Notes: a model not told the origin generated them from the sequence alone. A stretch of 64,000 nt of DNA from Gilliamella apicola (GCF_000599985.1 NZ_CP007445.1:434001-498000), one strand, 5' to 3'. Numbered from the stretch's first letter, positions 28,167-38,648 are shown. Translations and numbers: made by a program.

Positions 28167-28640
28167 CTATTGCAATGTTTCAGTTGATTCAGCTTCTGCC
28201 TGTTGCTGGATATAATTCATATACAATGCTTCAAAATTTACTGGTTCTAAATTCACTTGCGGGAATGAGCCTTTATTTACTAAACTTGAAATCACTTCAC
28301 GTGCGTAAGGGAATAAAATATTTGGACAATAAGAGCCAACACAATGTTGAACTTGGCTTTCATCAAATCCGATAAGTGAAAAAATACCTGCTTGAGTCAC
28401 TTCACAAATATAAACAATTTCTTCTTGTTGTTTTACTGTTACAGTAACACGTAGTGCAACTTCATAAACGCCTTCATTTAAGATTTGTGAAGATGAATTT
28501 AATTCCAAATTCATGTCTGGTTGCCACTGTTTAGTAAAGATTTCAGGTACATTATTGGTTTCAAATGAAACATCTTTAGTATAAATACGTTGAATTGCAA
28601 ATTGTGTTTCAGGTTGTTGAGTATTATTTTGTTCTGTCAT
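28167..28640 (-). CDS. secB: Protein-export chaperone SecB
   Basis: SecB holds precursor proteins unfolded and passes them to SecA. The 157-residue protein shows [31 protein letters not shown] and the conserved [28 protein letters not shown] split over the second half. It lies 25 bases after yibN and 36 before gpsA. The enteric order is yibN-grxC-secB-gpsA; no grxC is present between yibN and secB here. Confidence 0.97.
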   Translation of the reverse strand: MTEQNNTQQPETQFAIQRIYTKDVSFETNNVPEIFTKQWQPDMNLELNSSSQILNEGVYEVALRVTVTVKQQEEIVYICEVTQAGIFSLIGFDESQVQHCVGSYCPNILFPYAREVISSLVNKGSFPQVNLEPVNFEALYMNYIQQQAEAESTETLQ

Positions 28641-28665
28641 GATAAAACCTTATTTTTGAATAATA

Positions 28666-29106
28666 TTATTTTTTAACAAGTGGTAAATTTTCGCCATTCC
28701 AACCAGCAATGCCATCTTTCAACACAGATACATTTAAAAAGCCTTGTTTGATAAGTGTTTCACCAATGCTAGCAGATGATAAACCATTTTCGTCGATCAA
28801 AATGATGGAATTTTCTTTAAATTTTTCAATTAATTTTGAACTGGAATTTTTAATATCGATAGGCAAAATATTATGAGCGTCGGTGATATGCCCCTTTTTA
28901 AAATTATCTGCCGATCTAATATCAATAATAATAGCATTTTCTTTGTTAATCATATGGATTGCTTGAGCATTATCAATAACTTTAACCTTAGATAGTTTAC
29001 TTTTAACAGTTAGTACGATGATTGCGATAAATAGCCCAACCCAACCTAATGAAAGCAAATGATGATTTTTTACAAAAGGTAGAATTTCGAGTGTTATAAA
29101 GTCCAT
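28666..29106 (-). CDS. yibN: Membrane-anchored rhodanese-like protein YibN
   Basis: The 146-residue protein has one N-terminal membrane helix (about 17-36) and a rhodanese-like domain (IIIDIRSADNFKKGHI ... GIAGWNGENLPLVKK), matching E. coli YibN in layout. The active-site loop reads LIDENGLSSAS and the whole protein contains no cysteine, so sulfur transfer is not possible by the usual route. It is the first gene of the secB-gpsA operon. A structural or binding role at the membrane is more likely. Confidence 0.85.
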   Translation of the reverse strand: MDFITLEILPFVKNHHLLSLGWVGLFIAIIVLTVKSKLSKVKVIDNAQAIHMINKENAIIIDIRSADNFKKGHITDAHNILPIDIKNSSSKLIEKFKENSIILIDENGLSSASIGETLIKQGFLNVSVLKDGIAGWNGENLPLVKK

Positions 29107-29495
29107 ACTTATATAATTACCTAATTTTTTAATAATAAGACAAGATTATAACGGTATTATGCATTGAAATACAGTGCTTAAAGGAGAAAACTTAATTTAC
29201 ATGAAACTGTATTAGTTTAATTTTAGATTTGAGTTACATATAATTTTAATAGGTTATTTTAATTTTATGTTTTTTTATAAGTCTATTTTATTTATGTACT
29301 TTAGATCCCAAATCTAGTTACTTCATTATTTTCTATTATTCATAATGTTATTTGTTCGTGATTAGATGGTCATAAATTAAGGAAAAACGTCAATTTAAAA
29401 ATCAGAAATGAATCTTGCTTAGTGATTAATATAGTGAAATTTCTCTATTTTAGGGCATTAAAAACGATCATTTCTAGACAGATGAATGATTTTGG

Positions 29496-29512
29496 TGCGT
29501 TGATTTGGTGCT
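29496..29512. promoter_or_regulatory. NtrC-binding site 1
   Basis: TGCGTTGATTTGGTGCT fits the NtrC pattern TGCACY-N5-GGTGCA at 9 of 12 defined positions. Its centre is about 116 bp upstream of the predicted glnA start. Confidence 0.7.
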
Positions 29513-29515
29513 TAT

Positions 29516-29532
29516 TGCTTTAAATTGGTGCA
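29516..29532. promoter_or_regulatory. NtrC-binding site 2
   Basis: TGCTTTAAATTGGTGCA fits the NtrC pattern at 10 of 12 defined positions. It lies 20 bp from site 1, centre to centre, near two helical turns, and about 96 bp upstream of the predicted start. Confidence 0.78.
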
Positions 29533-29593
29533 AATTGTACATTTATGTTAATCTTATTGGAGATAAATTCACTAAAATAGTGTGGTCAAAAAA

Positions 29594-29609
29594 TGGCATC
29601 ATATTTGCA
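29594..29609 (+). promoter_or_regulatory. Sigma54 promoter of glnA
   Basis: TGGCATCATATTTGCA has the -24 GG (29595-29596) and -12 GC (29607-29608) at exact sigma54 spacing. The start would be near 29620, giving a leader of about 59 bases. It corresponds to glnAp2 of enterics. Confidence 0.92.
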
Positions 29610-29678
29610 TAATAATATACAACTCGGCAAGAATGCCTTTTAAACTGAACAATTATTTGTCCTCAATGGAGAAGATAC

Positions 29679-31088
29679 ATGTCTATACAAAGAGTTTTAA
29701 CGCTAATTAAAGAAAATGATGTGGAATTTGTTGATTTACGTTTTACTGATACTAAAGGTAAAGAACAACATGTTACTATTCCAGTTAGTCAAATTGATGA
29801 TGATTTTTTTGAAGATGGTAAGATGTTTGATGGCTCATCAATTGCTGGTTGGAAAGGTATTAATGAATCAGATATGGTATTAATGCCAGATGCATCAAGC
29901 GCTGTTATTGATCCGTTTTTTGAAAGCAAGACACTTAATATACGTTGTGATGTTTTAGAACCAGCTACATTGCAAGGTTATGATCGTGATCCTCGTTCAA
30001 TAGCTAAACGAGCAGAAGATTTCTTAAAATCATCTGGTATTGCTGACACCGTCATTTTTGGACCAGAACCAGAGTTCTTTTTATTTGATGATGTACGTTT
30101 TGGTTCACCGATGTCCGGTAGCTTTGTTCATATCGATGATATTGAGGCTGCATGGAATTCAGGCACTAAATATGAAGAAGGTAACAAAGGGCACCGTCCT
30201 GGAGTGAAAGGTGGTTATTTTCCACTTCCACCAGTTGATTCATCACAAGATATTCGTTCTGAAATGTGCTTAATTATGGAACAACTTGGTTTAATCGTTG
30301 AAGCACATCACCATGAAGTAGCTACTGCTGGTCAAAACGAAATTGCTTGTCGTTTTAACACATTAACTAAAAAAGCTGATGAAGTTCAAATTTATAAATA
30401 CGTTGTTCAAAATGTTGCTCACGCTTATGGTAAGACAGCAACGTTTATGCCAAAACCAATATTTGGTGATAATGGTTCGGGTATGCACTGTCACCAATCA
30501 CTAGCTAAAGATGGCGTAAATCTTTTTGCGGGTGATAAATATGCAGGTCTTTCCGAAATGGCACTGTTTTATATTGGTGGGATTATTAAACATGCTAAAG
30601 CAATCAATGCATTTACTAACCCAGCCACTAACTCTTATAAACGTTTAGTACCAGGTTATGAAGCCCCAGTTATGCTTGCTTATTCAGCGCGTAACCGTTC
30701 AGCCTCAATTCGTATCCCTGTTGTTACAAGCCCTAAAGCTCGTCGCATTGAAGTTCGTTTCCCAGATCCAGCAGCGAATCCATACTTAGCATTTGCAGCA
30801 CAGTTAATGGCTGGTTTAGATGGTATTATCAATAAAATTCATCCTGGTGATGCAATGGATAAGAATTTATATGATTTACCTCCAGAAGAATCTAAATTAA
30901 TTCCACAAGTAGCGGGCTCACTTGAAGAGGCATTACAAGCATTAAATTCCGATCGTGAATTCTTAACTCGTGGTAACGTATTTACTAATGATACCATTGA
31001 TGCTTATATCGATTTAAAACGTCAAGATGTTGATCGTGTTCGTATGACGCCACATCCAGTTGAATTCGAATTGTACTATAGTCTATAA
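29679..31088 (+). CDS. glnA: Glutamine synthetase
   Basis: GlnA joins ammonia and glutamate to glutamine; it is a type I dodecamer. The 469-residue enzyme shows [39 protein letters not shown] (metal site), [11 protein letters not shown] and the adenylylation site [10 protein letters not shown] with its tyrosine, so activity is probably controlled by GlnE. GGAG is the ribosome site. With GltB at the left edge the cell has the GS-GOGAT route. Confidence 0.99.
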   Translation: MSIQRVLTLIKENDVEFVDLRFTDTKGKEQHVTIPVSQIDDDFFEDGKMFDGSSIAGWKGINESDMVLMPDASSAVIDPFFESKTLNIRCDVLEPATLQGYDRDPRSIAKRAEDFLKSSGIADTVIFGPEPEFFLFDDVRFGSPMSGSFVHIDDIEAAWNSGTKYEEGNKGHRPGVKGGYFPLPPVDSSQDIRSEMCLIMEQLGLIVEAHHHEVATAGQNEIACRFNTLTKKADEVQIYKYVVQNVAHAYGKTATFMPKPIFGDNGSGMHCHQSLAKDGVNLFAGDKYAGLSEMALFYIGGIIKHAKAINAFTNPATNSYKRLVPGYEAPVMLAYSARNRSASIRIPVVTSPKARRIEVRFPDPAANPYLAFAAQLMAGLDGIINKIHPGDAMDKNLYDLPPEESKLIPQVAGSLEEALQALNSDREFLTRGNVFTNDTIDAYIDLKRQDVDRVRMTPHPVEFELYYSL

Positions 31089-31108
31089 GTAAACACTTTA
31101 TGCCTTAG

Positions 31109-31130
31109 CCACCACTATATTTAGTGGTGG
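31109..31130 (+). terminator. Terminator/attenuator between glnA and glnL
   Basis: A 9-bp GC-rich stem (CCACCACTA / TAGTGGTGG, 4-base loop) is followed by TTTCT, 20 bases after the glnA stop. It would reduce glnLG expression relative to glnA, as in enterics. Confidence 0.7.
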
Positions 31131-31156
31131 TTTCTAAAGGGGACGGAAATCCAACG

Positions 31157-32206
31157 ATGACATTTGATAATGAATCTGATGCTAATCTTGTTCTCGATTC
31201 GATGATCACAAGTATTTTGTTATTAGATAAAAAACTCAATATTTTTTATGCTAATACTGCTGCGCAACAATTACTGGCGCAAAGTTCTAAGAAATTATTA
31301 GAAAGTTATTTTCCAGATTTATTGAGTTATTTTTCCTTAGATGTTGAATTGATGCTGAGCGCATTAGAAAAAAATCAAGGTTTTACGGATAATGAAGTTA
31401 ATTTAGTTGTTAATAATGAATTACATATCTTATCGTTAACGGCACAATTATTAACAAACGGTCATGTATTGATCGAAATGGCACCATTAAATAATCATAA
31501 GCGGTTAAGTCAAGAGCAATTACAACAAGCCCAACAAAGTGCAGCACGTGAATTAGTAAGAGGGCTTGCTCATGAAATTAAAAACCCTCTTGGCGGTCTT
31601 AGAGGCGCTGCTCAGTTATTATCACGCGAACTACCTAAAAATGAATTGCAAGATTATACGCAAATAATTATTGAACAAGCAGATAGATTAAGGAATCTTG
31701 TAGATAGGTTACTTGGCCCCCAACAGCGATTGCAGCAAAAAGAACAGAATATTCATAAAGCAATTGAACGAATATATGCATTGCTTTGTTTGGAAAAGCC
31801 AATCAATGTTGTAATTTTACGTGATTATGATCCCAGCTTGCCTGAATTCATTCACGATTCAGAGCAGATTGAACAGGTGATTTTAAATATTGCTCGTAAT
31901 GCCTTACAAGCTATTGGTACTAAAAGCGGAACTATTACAATTAGAACGAGAACAGCATTTCAGGTAACTTTACATGGACAGCGTTATCGTCTCTGTACGC
32001 GCATAGATATTGAAGACAATGGACCAGGTGTTCCTGTCCATATCCAAGATACTCTGTTTTATCCAATGGTAAGTGGCTATGAAGGCGGTACTGGTATAGG
32101 ACTTTCTATTGCACATAATATTGTCGATCAACATCATGGTAAAATTGAATTTAATAGTTGGCCTGGGCATACAGAATTTTCTGTCTATTTGCCAATTAAG
32201 CAGTGA
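31157..32206 (+). CDS. glnL: Nitrogen regulation sensor kinase NtrB
   Basis: NtrB phosphorylates NtrC under nitrogen limitation and dephosphorylates it with PII. The 349-residue cytoplasmic kinase has a PAS domain (about 10-115), a phospho-His H-box [15 protein letters not shown], and ATP-binding motifs [20 protein letters not shown] and [10 protein letters not shown]. The ATG at 31157 is chosen over a GTG at 31124 that would begin inside the intercistronic hairpin; the ribosome site (GGGGAC) is rather far, consistent with low expression. It is the middle gene of glnALG. Confidence 0.95.
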   Translation: MTFDNESDANLVLDSMITSILLLDKKLNIFYANTAAQQLLAQSSKKLLESYFPDLLSYFSLDVELMLSALEKNQGFTDNEVNLVVNNELHILSLTAQLLTNGHVLIEMAPLNNHKRLSQEQLQQAQQSAARELVRGLAHEIKNPLGGLRGAAQLLSRELPKNELQDYTQIIIEQADRLRNLVDRLLGPQQRLQQKEQNIHKAIERIYALLCLEKPINVVILRDYDPSLPEFIHDSEQIEQVILNIARNALQAIGTKSGTITIRTRTAFQVTLHGQRYRLCTRIDIEDNGPGVPVHIQDTLFYPMVSGYEGGTGIGLSIAHNIVDQHHGKIEFNSWPGHTEFSVYLPIKQ

Positions 32207-32217
32207 GGTAAATTAAA

Positions 32218-33657
32218 ATGAATGTTTGGATTGTTGATGATGATAGTTCTATTCGTTGGGTATTAGAAAAAGCATTAACCAATGCTCATTTTAACTGCAT
32301 TAGTTTTGCAAGTGGTCAAGAAGTGATAGATGCTTTAGTTACTAATCCTCAAAAACCGGCAGTTTTAATCTCAGATATAAAAATGCCAGGCATGGATGGC
32401 TTTACATTGCTTCATCATGTTAAAGAACAATATCCTGATTTACCTGTTATTATTATGACAGCTCATTCAGATCTTGATGCTGCAGTCAATGCATATCAAA
32501 GAGGAGCTTATGATTATATTCCTAAGCCTTTTGATGTCGATGAAGTCATTCAACTCGTAGAGCGAGCTATAATTCAAACTCAAAGTAAAAAAAATAGTAA
32601 TAATACGACCGCTAAAGCATCTACTGGTATTATTGGCGAAGCGCCTTCTATGCAAGAAGTGTTTCGCATCATTGGTCGTTTATCTAAATCATCGATAAGT
32701 GTTTTGATTAATGGAGAGTCGGGAACTGGTAAGGAACTGGTTGCTAAGGCACTGCATACTCATAGTCCTCGTTCACAATCACCGTTTATTGCACTTAATA
32801 TGGCTGCAATTCCCAAAGACCTTATTGAATCAGAACTATTTGGCCATGAAAAAGGTGCCTTTACAGGAGCAGCACAAATTCGTCATGGACGATTTGAACA
32901 GGCTAATGGAGGAACATTATTTTTAGATGAAATTGGTGATATGCCACTTGATGTGCAAACAAGATTATTAAGAGTGTTAGCTGATGGGCAGTTTTATCGT
33001 ATTGGTGGATATTCACCTGTCAAAGTTGATGTACGTATTATCGCTGCAACTCATCAAGATTTAGAAGCAAGAGTTAGAGAAGGAAAATTTAGAGATGATC
33101 TGTTTCATCGCCTAAATGTAATTCGTATTTTATTACCTCCACTACGCGATAGGGCTCAAGATATTCCAAAACTGGCAGAGCATTTTTTAAATACCACAGC
33201 GAAAGAATTGGGTGTAGAAAGTAAAGTATTTAGTGTTGAATCGTTAGAGGTATTATGTAAGTTTAATTGGCCAGGTAATGTTCGTCAGCTTGAAAACACT
33301 TGCCGCTGGGTTACAGTTATGTCTTCTAGTAAAGAAATACTTGTACAAGATTTACCACCAGAGTTATTGCAATTAACTGTACCTAAAAACATCACACGTC
33401 AGGAAATTAGCATTCAAGATAGTAATCAAATGCAAAAAAACATTGATTGGCAATATCAGCTTGAACAATGGGCCAAAGAAGCCTTGCTTGCAGGCAAGGT
33501 TGGCATTTTAACCGAGGCGGTAGCTGATGTTGAGCGAATTTTATTAAATTGTGCATTGAATTTTACTCGTGGACATAAACAAGATGCTGCTCATTTATTA
33601 GGTTGGGGACGTAATACATTAACTAGAAAGCTTAAAGAGTTATCTGATAATAAGTAA
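32218..33657 (+). CDS. glnG: Nitrogen regulator NtrC
   Basis: NtrC activates sigma54 promoters, first of all glnA upstream. The 479-residue protein has a receiver domain (about 1-120) with the phospho-Asp in [12 protein letters not shown] (about D53), an AAA+ domain with [14 protein letters not shown] and [12 protein letters not shown], and a Fis-type HTH at the end ([19 protein letters not shown]). GAGG lies 11 bases before the ATG and 12 bases separate it from glnL. Confidence 0.98.
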   Translation: MNVWIVDDDSSIRWVLEKALTNAHFNCISFASGQEVIDALVTNPQKPAVLISDIKMPGMDGFTLLHHVKEQYPDLPVIIMTAHSDLDAAVNAYQRGAYDYIPKPFDVDEVIQLVERAIIQTQSKKNSNNTTAKASTGIIGEAPSMQEVFRIIGRLSKSSISVLINGESGTGKELVAKALHTHSPRSQSPFIALNMAAIPKDLIESELFGHEKGAFTGAAQIRHGRFEQANGGTLFLDEIGDMPLDVQTRLLRVLADGQFYRIGGYSPVKVDVRIIAATHQDLEARVREGKFRDDLFHRLNVIRILLPPLRDRAQDIPKLAEHFLNTTAKELGVESKVFSVESLEVLCKFNWPGNVRQLENTCRWVTVMSSSKEILVQDLPPELLQLTVPKNITRQEISIQDSNQMQKNIDWQYQLEQWAKEALLAGKVGILTEAVADVERILLNCALNFTRGHKQDAAHLLGWGRNTLTRKLKELSDNK

Positions 33658-33794
33658 TTATTAATAGTACGCTGTTTTTGTAAAATTCATTGTTTCAGCT
33701 TAAAAAATTACTGTTTTTATCAGTTTCTTTGGTATTATTTTGCTGTTTGCTTAAAGTTCATTGAACACTTATTTATTTTTAGTTACAATTTGGT

Positions 33795-33813
33795 GTAAAT
33801 GATAATTATTCTA
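33795..33813. promoter_or_regulatory. Fur-like operator
   Basis: GTAAATGATAATTATTCTA matches the 19-base Fur consensus at 14 positions and extends into a TATCATTT half on its right side. It lies 48 bp before the binding-protein gene, a typical place for iron repression. Confidence 0.65.
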
Positions 33814-33860
33814 TTTATCATTTATGCGCTTTTGAACTAAGCTAATAATTAGGAGTTACA

Positions 33861-34817
33861 ATGTATTCATCTATCAAAGTAAAATTTTTAGTATTACTAA
33901 CCGCTTTATTTGCATTGGTTGGTTGTGACGATAAAAAAGATGCACCTGCTGATAATAAAACATCAATCGTTATTGAACATGCTCAAGGTAAAACCGAGGT
34001 ACCTGAAAATCCGAAAAAAGTGGTGGTATTTAATACCGCGACATTAGATATTATCGATGCATTAAATATTCCTGTCACGGCAGTTCCTCAATCGGATGTA
34101 CATTTTCCAGATTTCTTATCAAAATATGCTGATAAAACCTATACTAATGTAGGTACACTATTTGAGCCAAATTATGAAGTGTTAAGTACTCTTCAACCTG
34201 ATGTAATTATTGCTGGTGGACGTGCAAATGATGTCTATAAAAAATTAAGTGATATTGCACCAACAATCTCGCTTGATCTAGATCCTAATAATTTCTTAGC
34301 TAGCTTAACGGAGCGTACTGAACAATTAGGTAACATTTTTGGCAAACAAGAAGAAGCAAAAAAATTACTTGCTGATTTTAATCAAAAAATTGAACAGTTA
34401 AATCCAAAAGCAAGTACAGCTGGAACCGCTTTAGTTATTATGATTAATGGTGGCAAAATGTCTGCTTATGGACCAAAATCACGTTTTGGCTTTATTTTTG
34501 ATGTACTAGGTTTTAAACCTGCAACAATATTCCAAGAAGCGGGACGTCATGGTAATGCGGTAACTTCTGAATTTGTATTAAGTGTTAATCCTCAATGGTT
34601 ATTTGTCCTAGATAGAGACAACGCAATTGGTAATAAAGAAGCTCAATCAGCACAGCAAGTTTTGGATAATGAATTAATTCAGAAAACGGATGCATGGCAA
34701 CAAAACCATATTGTTTATTTAGATTCTACATCAATGTATATTTCTGGTGGTATCCAAACTTATAGTCGTTTAATGGACCAAATAAGTGATGTTTTACAAA
34801 AAACATCAACAAACTAA
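33861..34817 (+). CDS. Iron-siderophore ABC transporter, substrate-binding lipoprotein
   Basis: The 318-residue protein has a lipoprotein signal (cleavage before Cys22 in ALVGC) and a type III periplasmic-binding fold typical of the FatB/CeuE/YclQ/VctP group. VVVFNTATLDIIDALNIPV, LQPDVIIAGGRANDVY, and SRFGFIFDVLGF are family-like. It is anchored at the inner membrane facing the periplasm and hands ferric siderophore, probably catecholate, to the permease encoded next. GGAG precedes the ATG and a Fur-like box is upstream. The actual ligand is unknown, and no outer-membrane receptor is nearby. Confidence 0.88.
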   Translation: MYSSIKVKFLVLLTALFALVGCDDKKDAPADNKTSIVIEHAQGKTEVPENPKKVVVFNTATLDIIDALNIPVTAVPQSDVHFPDFLSKYADKTYTNVGTLFEPNYEVLSTLQPDVIIAGGRANDVYKKLSDIAPTISLDLDPNNFLASLTERTEQLGNIFGKQEEAKKLLADFNQKIEQLNPKASTAGTALVIMINGGKMSAYGPKSRFGFIFDVLGFKPATIFQEAGRHGNAVTSEFVLSVNPQWLFVLDRDNAIGNKEAQSAQQVLDNELIQKTDAWQQNHIVYLDSTSMYISGGIQTYSRLMDQISDVLQKTSTN

Positions 34818-34824
34818 ATAAACC

Positions 34825-35784
34825 ATGACTAAAACAGTTTACTTTATTGCAGGCATTGTTTTTTTATTAGCAATGGCTGTATTAAGCTTGTTTATTGGTG
34901 CAGGGCATGTAACTTTATTCGATCTTTGGTCTGACAGTAATATGCGACAAATCTTTTTTGTTAGCCGTGTTCCTAGAACAGTGGCTTTACTCTTAGCTGG
35001 TAGTGCCATGAGTGTTGCAGGTTTAATTATGCAACTACTTACCCAAAATCGATTTGTCGAACCTTCTCTAGTAGGAACTACCCAATCAGCTAGTTTAGGA
35101 TTATTAGTGATGATGGTACTTGCTCCCGGCGCAAGTGTTATGATGAAAATGGTTGTAGCGAGTTTATTTGCTATGGCTGGCACTGTATTATTCATGTTTA
35201 TTTCTCGCAAAATTATTTTTAAATCTGCACTTATGGTACCACTTGTTGGGATAATGCTTGGTGCAGTGATTAGTGCAATTTGTACTTTTTTTGCTATGTA
35301 TTTTGATTTACTGCAATCACTTGGAGGCTGGGAGTCAGGTGATTTTTCAGGTATTTTACAAGGTCGCTACGAGCTATTGTGGCTTGTTGGAGGCATTACT
35401 TTAATTGCGTGTTGGAGCGCAGATCGTTTTACTGTTGCAGGATTAGGCCGTGACTTTTCTGTCAATGTTGGACTTAATTATAATCAAGTGATGTTAACAG
35501 GGCTTATTGTCATAGCTCTTATTGGTGGCATTGTCGTTGTCGTTGTTGGTGTATTACCATTTTTAGGATTAATTGTTCCTAACATTGTCAGTTTAATATT
35601 TGGTGATAATGTCCGTAAAACCATACCTTGGATATGTTTATTCGGTAGTGGGTTGGTTTTACTTTGCGATATTATTGGGCGAGTTATTCGCTATCCGTTT
35701 GAAATTCCCGTTAGTGTCATTCTTGGTGTGGTAGGGGCTATTATTTTTTTAGTATTGTTGAGTAAAAAACGTCATGCTAGTTAA
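34825..35784 (+). CDS. Iron-siderophore ABC transporter permease 1
   Basis: The 319-residue FecCD-family permease has eight to ten helices. Signatures are FFVSRVPRTVALLLAGSAMSVAG near the N-terminus, GLGRDFSVNVGLNY before the coupling region, and FLGLIVPNIVSL. It lies 7 bases after the binding-protein gene, and its end overlaps the next permease gene by 11 bases. It forms a heterodimer with permease 2 (FatD/CeuB/VctD type). Confidence 0.9.
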   Translation: MTKTVYFIAGIVFLLAMAVLSLFIGAGHVTLFDLWSDSNMRQIFFVSRVPRTVALLLAGSAMSVAGLIMQLLTQNRFVEPSLVGTTQSASLGLLVMMVLAPGASVMMKMVVASLFAMAGTVLFMFISRKIIFKSALMVPLVGIMLGAVISAICTFFAMYFDLLQSLGGWESGDFSGILQGRYELLWLVGGITLIACWSADRFTVAGLGRDFSVNVGLNYNQVMLTGLIVIALIGGIVVVVVGVLPFLGLIVPNIVSLIFGDNVRKTIPWICLFGSGLVLLCDIIGRVIRYPFEIPVSVILGVVGAIIFLVLLSKKRHAS

Positions 35785-36742
35785 TCAAAAACGCCTTATT
35801 TCAAGTCGAAGAACAATATTATTACTAGGTATTGCCGTTTTTTGTATTGTTTTTTTTATGACATTTAATTTAAAAGGCAATATTAGTTATATTTTAAGTC
35901 ATCGAGCTTGGATTGTCTTAACCATGATTTTAGTGGCTTTTTCTGCTGCAACTTCTACTCTGCTTTTCCAAACTGTTACCAATAATCGAATTTTGACTCC
36001 CTCTATAATGGGATTTGAATCTTTGTTTGTGTTGATTCAAACGGTGGTTGTCTTTTTTATTGATGCTCAAGGCATTCCTTATATTGGAATTATTGGTAAA
36101 TTTATCTTTGAATCATTGCTACTAATTTTATTTTCTCTATTTTTGTATCGAGGATTATTTACCAAGCTCAAACAGAATCTTCATTTAGTTTTATTAATTG
36201 GAATCATTTTAGGCACGCTATTTCGTAGTTTTTCTAATTTGTTACAGAGACTAATGACACCAACTGAATTTGCTGTTTTACAAAGCCGAATTTTTGCAAC
36301 ATTTACTCGAGCTGAACCTATTTTGATTATCTTTTCATTAATCATTGCCACAGTTATAGGACTTTTTTTATGGCGCATGCGGTTTAGATTCGATGTATTA
36401 GCGTTAGGGCGTGATAATGCTATTAATTTGGGCGTCGATTATCAAAAAAGTGTCACCATTATTTTATTACTTGTTTCGGTATTAGTTGCAATATCAACGG
36501 CACTGGTCGGTCCTTTTACTTTTCTTGGTCTGCTTATTGCCAACTTAGCTTATAGTATTAGTGGTTCAAGCCAGCATCGTTTTTTATTACCAACTGCTTT
36601 TTTATTAGGTGTAATTTTTCTTGTTGGTGGACAGATGTTTTTAGAACATATCTTAAACATGGTAGGTGCATTATCTATTGTAATTGAATTTATTGGTGGT
36701 TCATTGTTTATCTTCTTATTATTGAAAAAGGTTCCAATGTGA
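35774..36742 (+). CDS. Iron-siderophore ABC transporter permease 2
   Basis: The 322-residue FecCD-family membrane protein pairs with the preceding permease. It shows HRAWIVLTMILVAFSAATSTLLFQT, ALGRDNAINLGVDY and GPFTFLGLLIANLAYS. Overlaps with both neighbours (11 and 4 bases) point to translational coupling. It is of the FatC/CeuC/VctG type. Confidence 0.9.
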   Translation: MLVNQKRLISSRRTILLLGIAVFCIVFFMTFNLKGNISYILSHRAWIVLTMILVAFSAATSTLLFQTVTNNRILTPSIMGFESLFVLIQTVVVFFIDAQGIPYIGIIGKFIFESLLLILFSLFLYRGLFTKLKQNLHLVLLIGIILGTLFRSFSNLLQRLMTPTEFAVLQSRIFATFTRAEPILIIFSLIIATVIGLFLWRMRFRFDVLALGRDNAINLGVDYQKSVTIILLLVSVLVAISTALVGPFTFLGLLIANLAYSISGSSQHRFLLPTAFLLGVIFLVGGQMFLEHILNMVGALSIVIEFIGGSLFIFLLLKKVPM

Positions 36743-37494
36743 TAGAAATTGATAATATTAGTAAAAAATATCAAACTATACAGGTATTAAAAAATGTGAG
36801 TGCAACAATATCACAAGGTGGTATTACAGCGATTATTGGCCCAAACGGTGCAGGTAAATCGACACTATTATCAATTATTAGTCGTTTATTGCTTGCTGAT
36901 GAAGGGCTAGTAAAGATTCAAAATATGGATGTTGTTAATACGCCAAGCGATAAACTTGCAACCTATCTTTCAGTATTAAGGCAAGAAAATCGTTTTACCA
37001 GCAGACTTACTGTTTTTGAATTAGTTGGATTTGGTCGTTATCCTTATAGCAAAGGGCGATTAAATAAAGATGATTTAATGCATATTAATCGTGCTCTTGA
37101 ATTTTTGAATCTAACTGAATATAAAGATCGTTTTTTAGATGAACTTTCTGGAGGACAACGTCAACGTGCTTATGTTGCAATGGTACTTTGTCAAGACACA
37201 GAATATGTATTACTTGATGAACCATTAAATAACCTTGATATGAAGCATGCGGTTGCGATGATGAAACAGTTACGTCGCGCTGCTGATGAATTAGGTAAAA
37301 CGATTGTTATCGTCATTCATGATATTAATTTTGCTTCAGTCTATTCCAACTATATTTTAGCAATGAAAAATGGAGAATTAATTTATCAAGGAAATCCAGA
37401 TCAGATAATGGACTCTACTATTTTAGAAGATATTTTCGATACTCCTGTTCAGATAGAAAAAGTTCATGATCAAAATATTGCAATCTATTATTGA
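36739..37494 (+). CDS. Iron-siderophore ABC transporter ATPase
   Basis: The 251-residue cytoplasmic ATPase carries Walker A GPNGAGKSTLLSII, Q-loop SVLRQEN, signature LSGGQRQRAYVAM, Walker B YVLLDEPLNNLDM and the switch His in VIHDINFA. It starts with GTG, overlapping the preceding permease by 4 bases, and ends the four-gene Fur-type importer operon (CeuD/FatE/VctC type). Confidence 0.93.
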   Translation: MIEIDNISKKYQTIQVLKNVSATISQGGITAIIGPNGAGKSTLLSIISRLLLADEGLVKIQNMDVVNTPSDKLATYLSVLRQENRFTSRLTVFELVGFGRYPYSKGRLNKDDLMHINRALEFLNLTEYKDRFLDELSGGQRQRAYVAMVLCQDTEYVLLDEPLNNLDMKHAVAMMKQLRRAADELGKTIVIVIHDINFASVYSNYILAMKNGELIYQGNPDQIMDSTILEDIFDTPVQIEKVHDQNIAIYY

Positions 37495-37616
37495 TAGATA
37501 TTTAACTGTTAGTAATAAAAATATTAAATATGTTCAATCAAATAGAGAAACGATTGTTTACTATTTTCTCTTATTCATGTTAAATAAATGACAATACTTT
37601 TGCCGAGATAATAATA

Positions 37617-38648
37617 ATGAAATTAGAGGAAATCGCACTGATAGCTGGCGTTTCAAAAACAACGGCTAGTTATGTTATAAATGGAAAAGCAAAAAAATAT
37701 CGCGTTAGTGATCAAACAATTGAAAAAGTAATGTCAGTTGTTAAAGAGCATGATTATCAGCCCAATGCGGTTGCTGCAGGATTAAGAGCGGGTAAAACCC
37801 ACACTATTGGCATTATTATTCCTGATTTAGAAAATATTAGTTATACTCGAATTGCCAATTATTTAGAGCAATTGATAAGAAAAGAAGGTTATCAAGTACT
37901 GCTTTCATGTTCAGAAGACGATCCCAAAATCGAAAAAGAGTGCGTTAAGCATCTTCAACAAAGGCGAGTTGATGCGTTAGTGATTTCTTCATCATTTGTT
38001 TCTGTCGACGATTATGTTTTTTATGATGATTGGCAAAATACCAAAATTCCATTATTTGCTCTTGATAGAATTTTACCCATTTCTAAATTTAGGAATATAG
38101 TGGGTGCGGATAAACAAGATTCTAAAACCTTGGCTCAAGCATTTAATGATGTTGTTCAGGGATCTATGGTTTATCTTGGCGCATCGCCTAACTTATCAGT
38201 CAGTCAACTTCGCCTAGATGGGTTTAACGATATTAGATTTGATAATTATAACCATGATAACTGTAATAAAGTTGATTTTTTATATGCAACTAATTATAGT
38301 CGTCATGATGCTGATATCGCTTTTAGTCAATGGTTAGAAAATCATGAATTGCCAGACGGTATTTTTACTACGTCTTTTTCTTTGCTTCAAGGGGCTATTG
38401 ATGCAATCTTAAGAAAGTTCGGTCATTTACCTGAAACATTAACAATTGCTACTTTTGGTGATAATGAGTTATTGGATTTCTTGCCTTGTAAAGTTATATC
38501 ACTTTGTCAAGATCATAAAGAAGTTGCTAAAATGACAATAAAAATGTTATTAAACAGCTTGCAAAATGAAAGCTATCAACCGGGTATTACCGTTATTCCT
38601 AGGCGACTAATTTATCGTGGTAGTTTAAGCAGAAATCGAACTTTATAA
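37617..38648 (+). CDS. cra: Catabolite repressor/activator Cra (FruR)
   Basis: Cra is the LacI-family regulator that senses fructose-1-phosphate (or fructose-1,6-bisphosphate) and controls glycolysis, gluconeogenesis and fruBKA. The 343-residue protein aligns along its whole length with E. coli Cra: HTH MKLEEIALIAGVSKTTASYVINGKAK (given across the family start), hinge NAVAAGLRAGKTHTIG, LALD-type core ALDRILP, and TTSFSLLQG with FGDNELLDFL near the end. It lies just upstream of fruB in the same direction, with a Cra operator between them. Few changes in the HTH suggest normal operator recognition. Confidence 0.96.
   Translation: MKLEEIALIAGVSKTTASYVINGKAKKYRVSDQTIEKVMSVVKEHDYQPNAVAAGLRAGKTHTIGIIIPDLENISYTRIANYLEQLIRKEGYQVLLSCSEDDPKIEKECVKHLQQRRVDALVISSSFVSVDDYVFYDDWQNTKIPLFALDRILPISKFRNIVGADKQDSKTLAQAFNDVVQGSMVYLGASPNLSVSQLRLDGFNDIRFDNYNHDNCNKVDFLYATNYSRHDADIAFSQWLENHELPDGIFTTSFSLLQGAIDAILRKFGHLPETLTIATFGDNELLDFLPCKVISLCQDHKEVAKMTIKMLLNSLQNESYQPGITVIPRRLIYRGSLSRNRTL

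Larger units (their letters stand above)
29107..29678. other. Intergenic control region between yibN and glnA
   Basis: This 572-base region has no gene. It carries the divergent promoters of yibN and glnA. The right half holds two NtrC-type sites (29496-29512 and 29516-29532) and a sigma54 promoter (29594-29609), listed separately. The left half is AT-rich with nothing recognisable. Confidence 0.7.
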
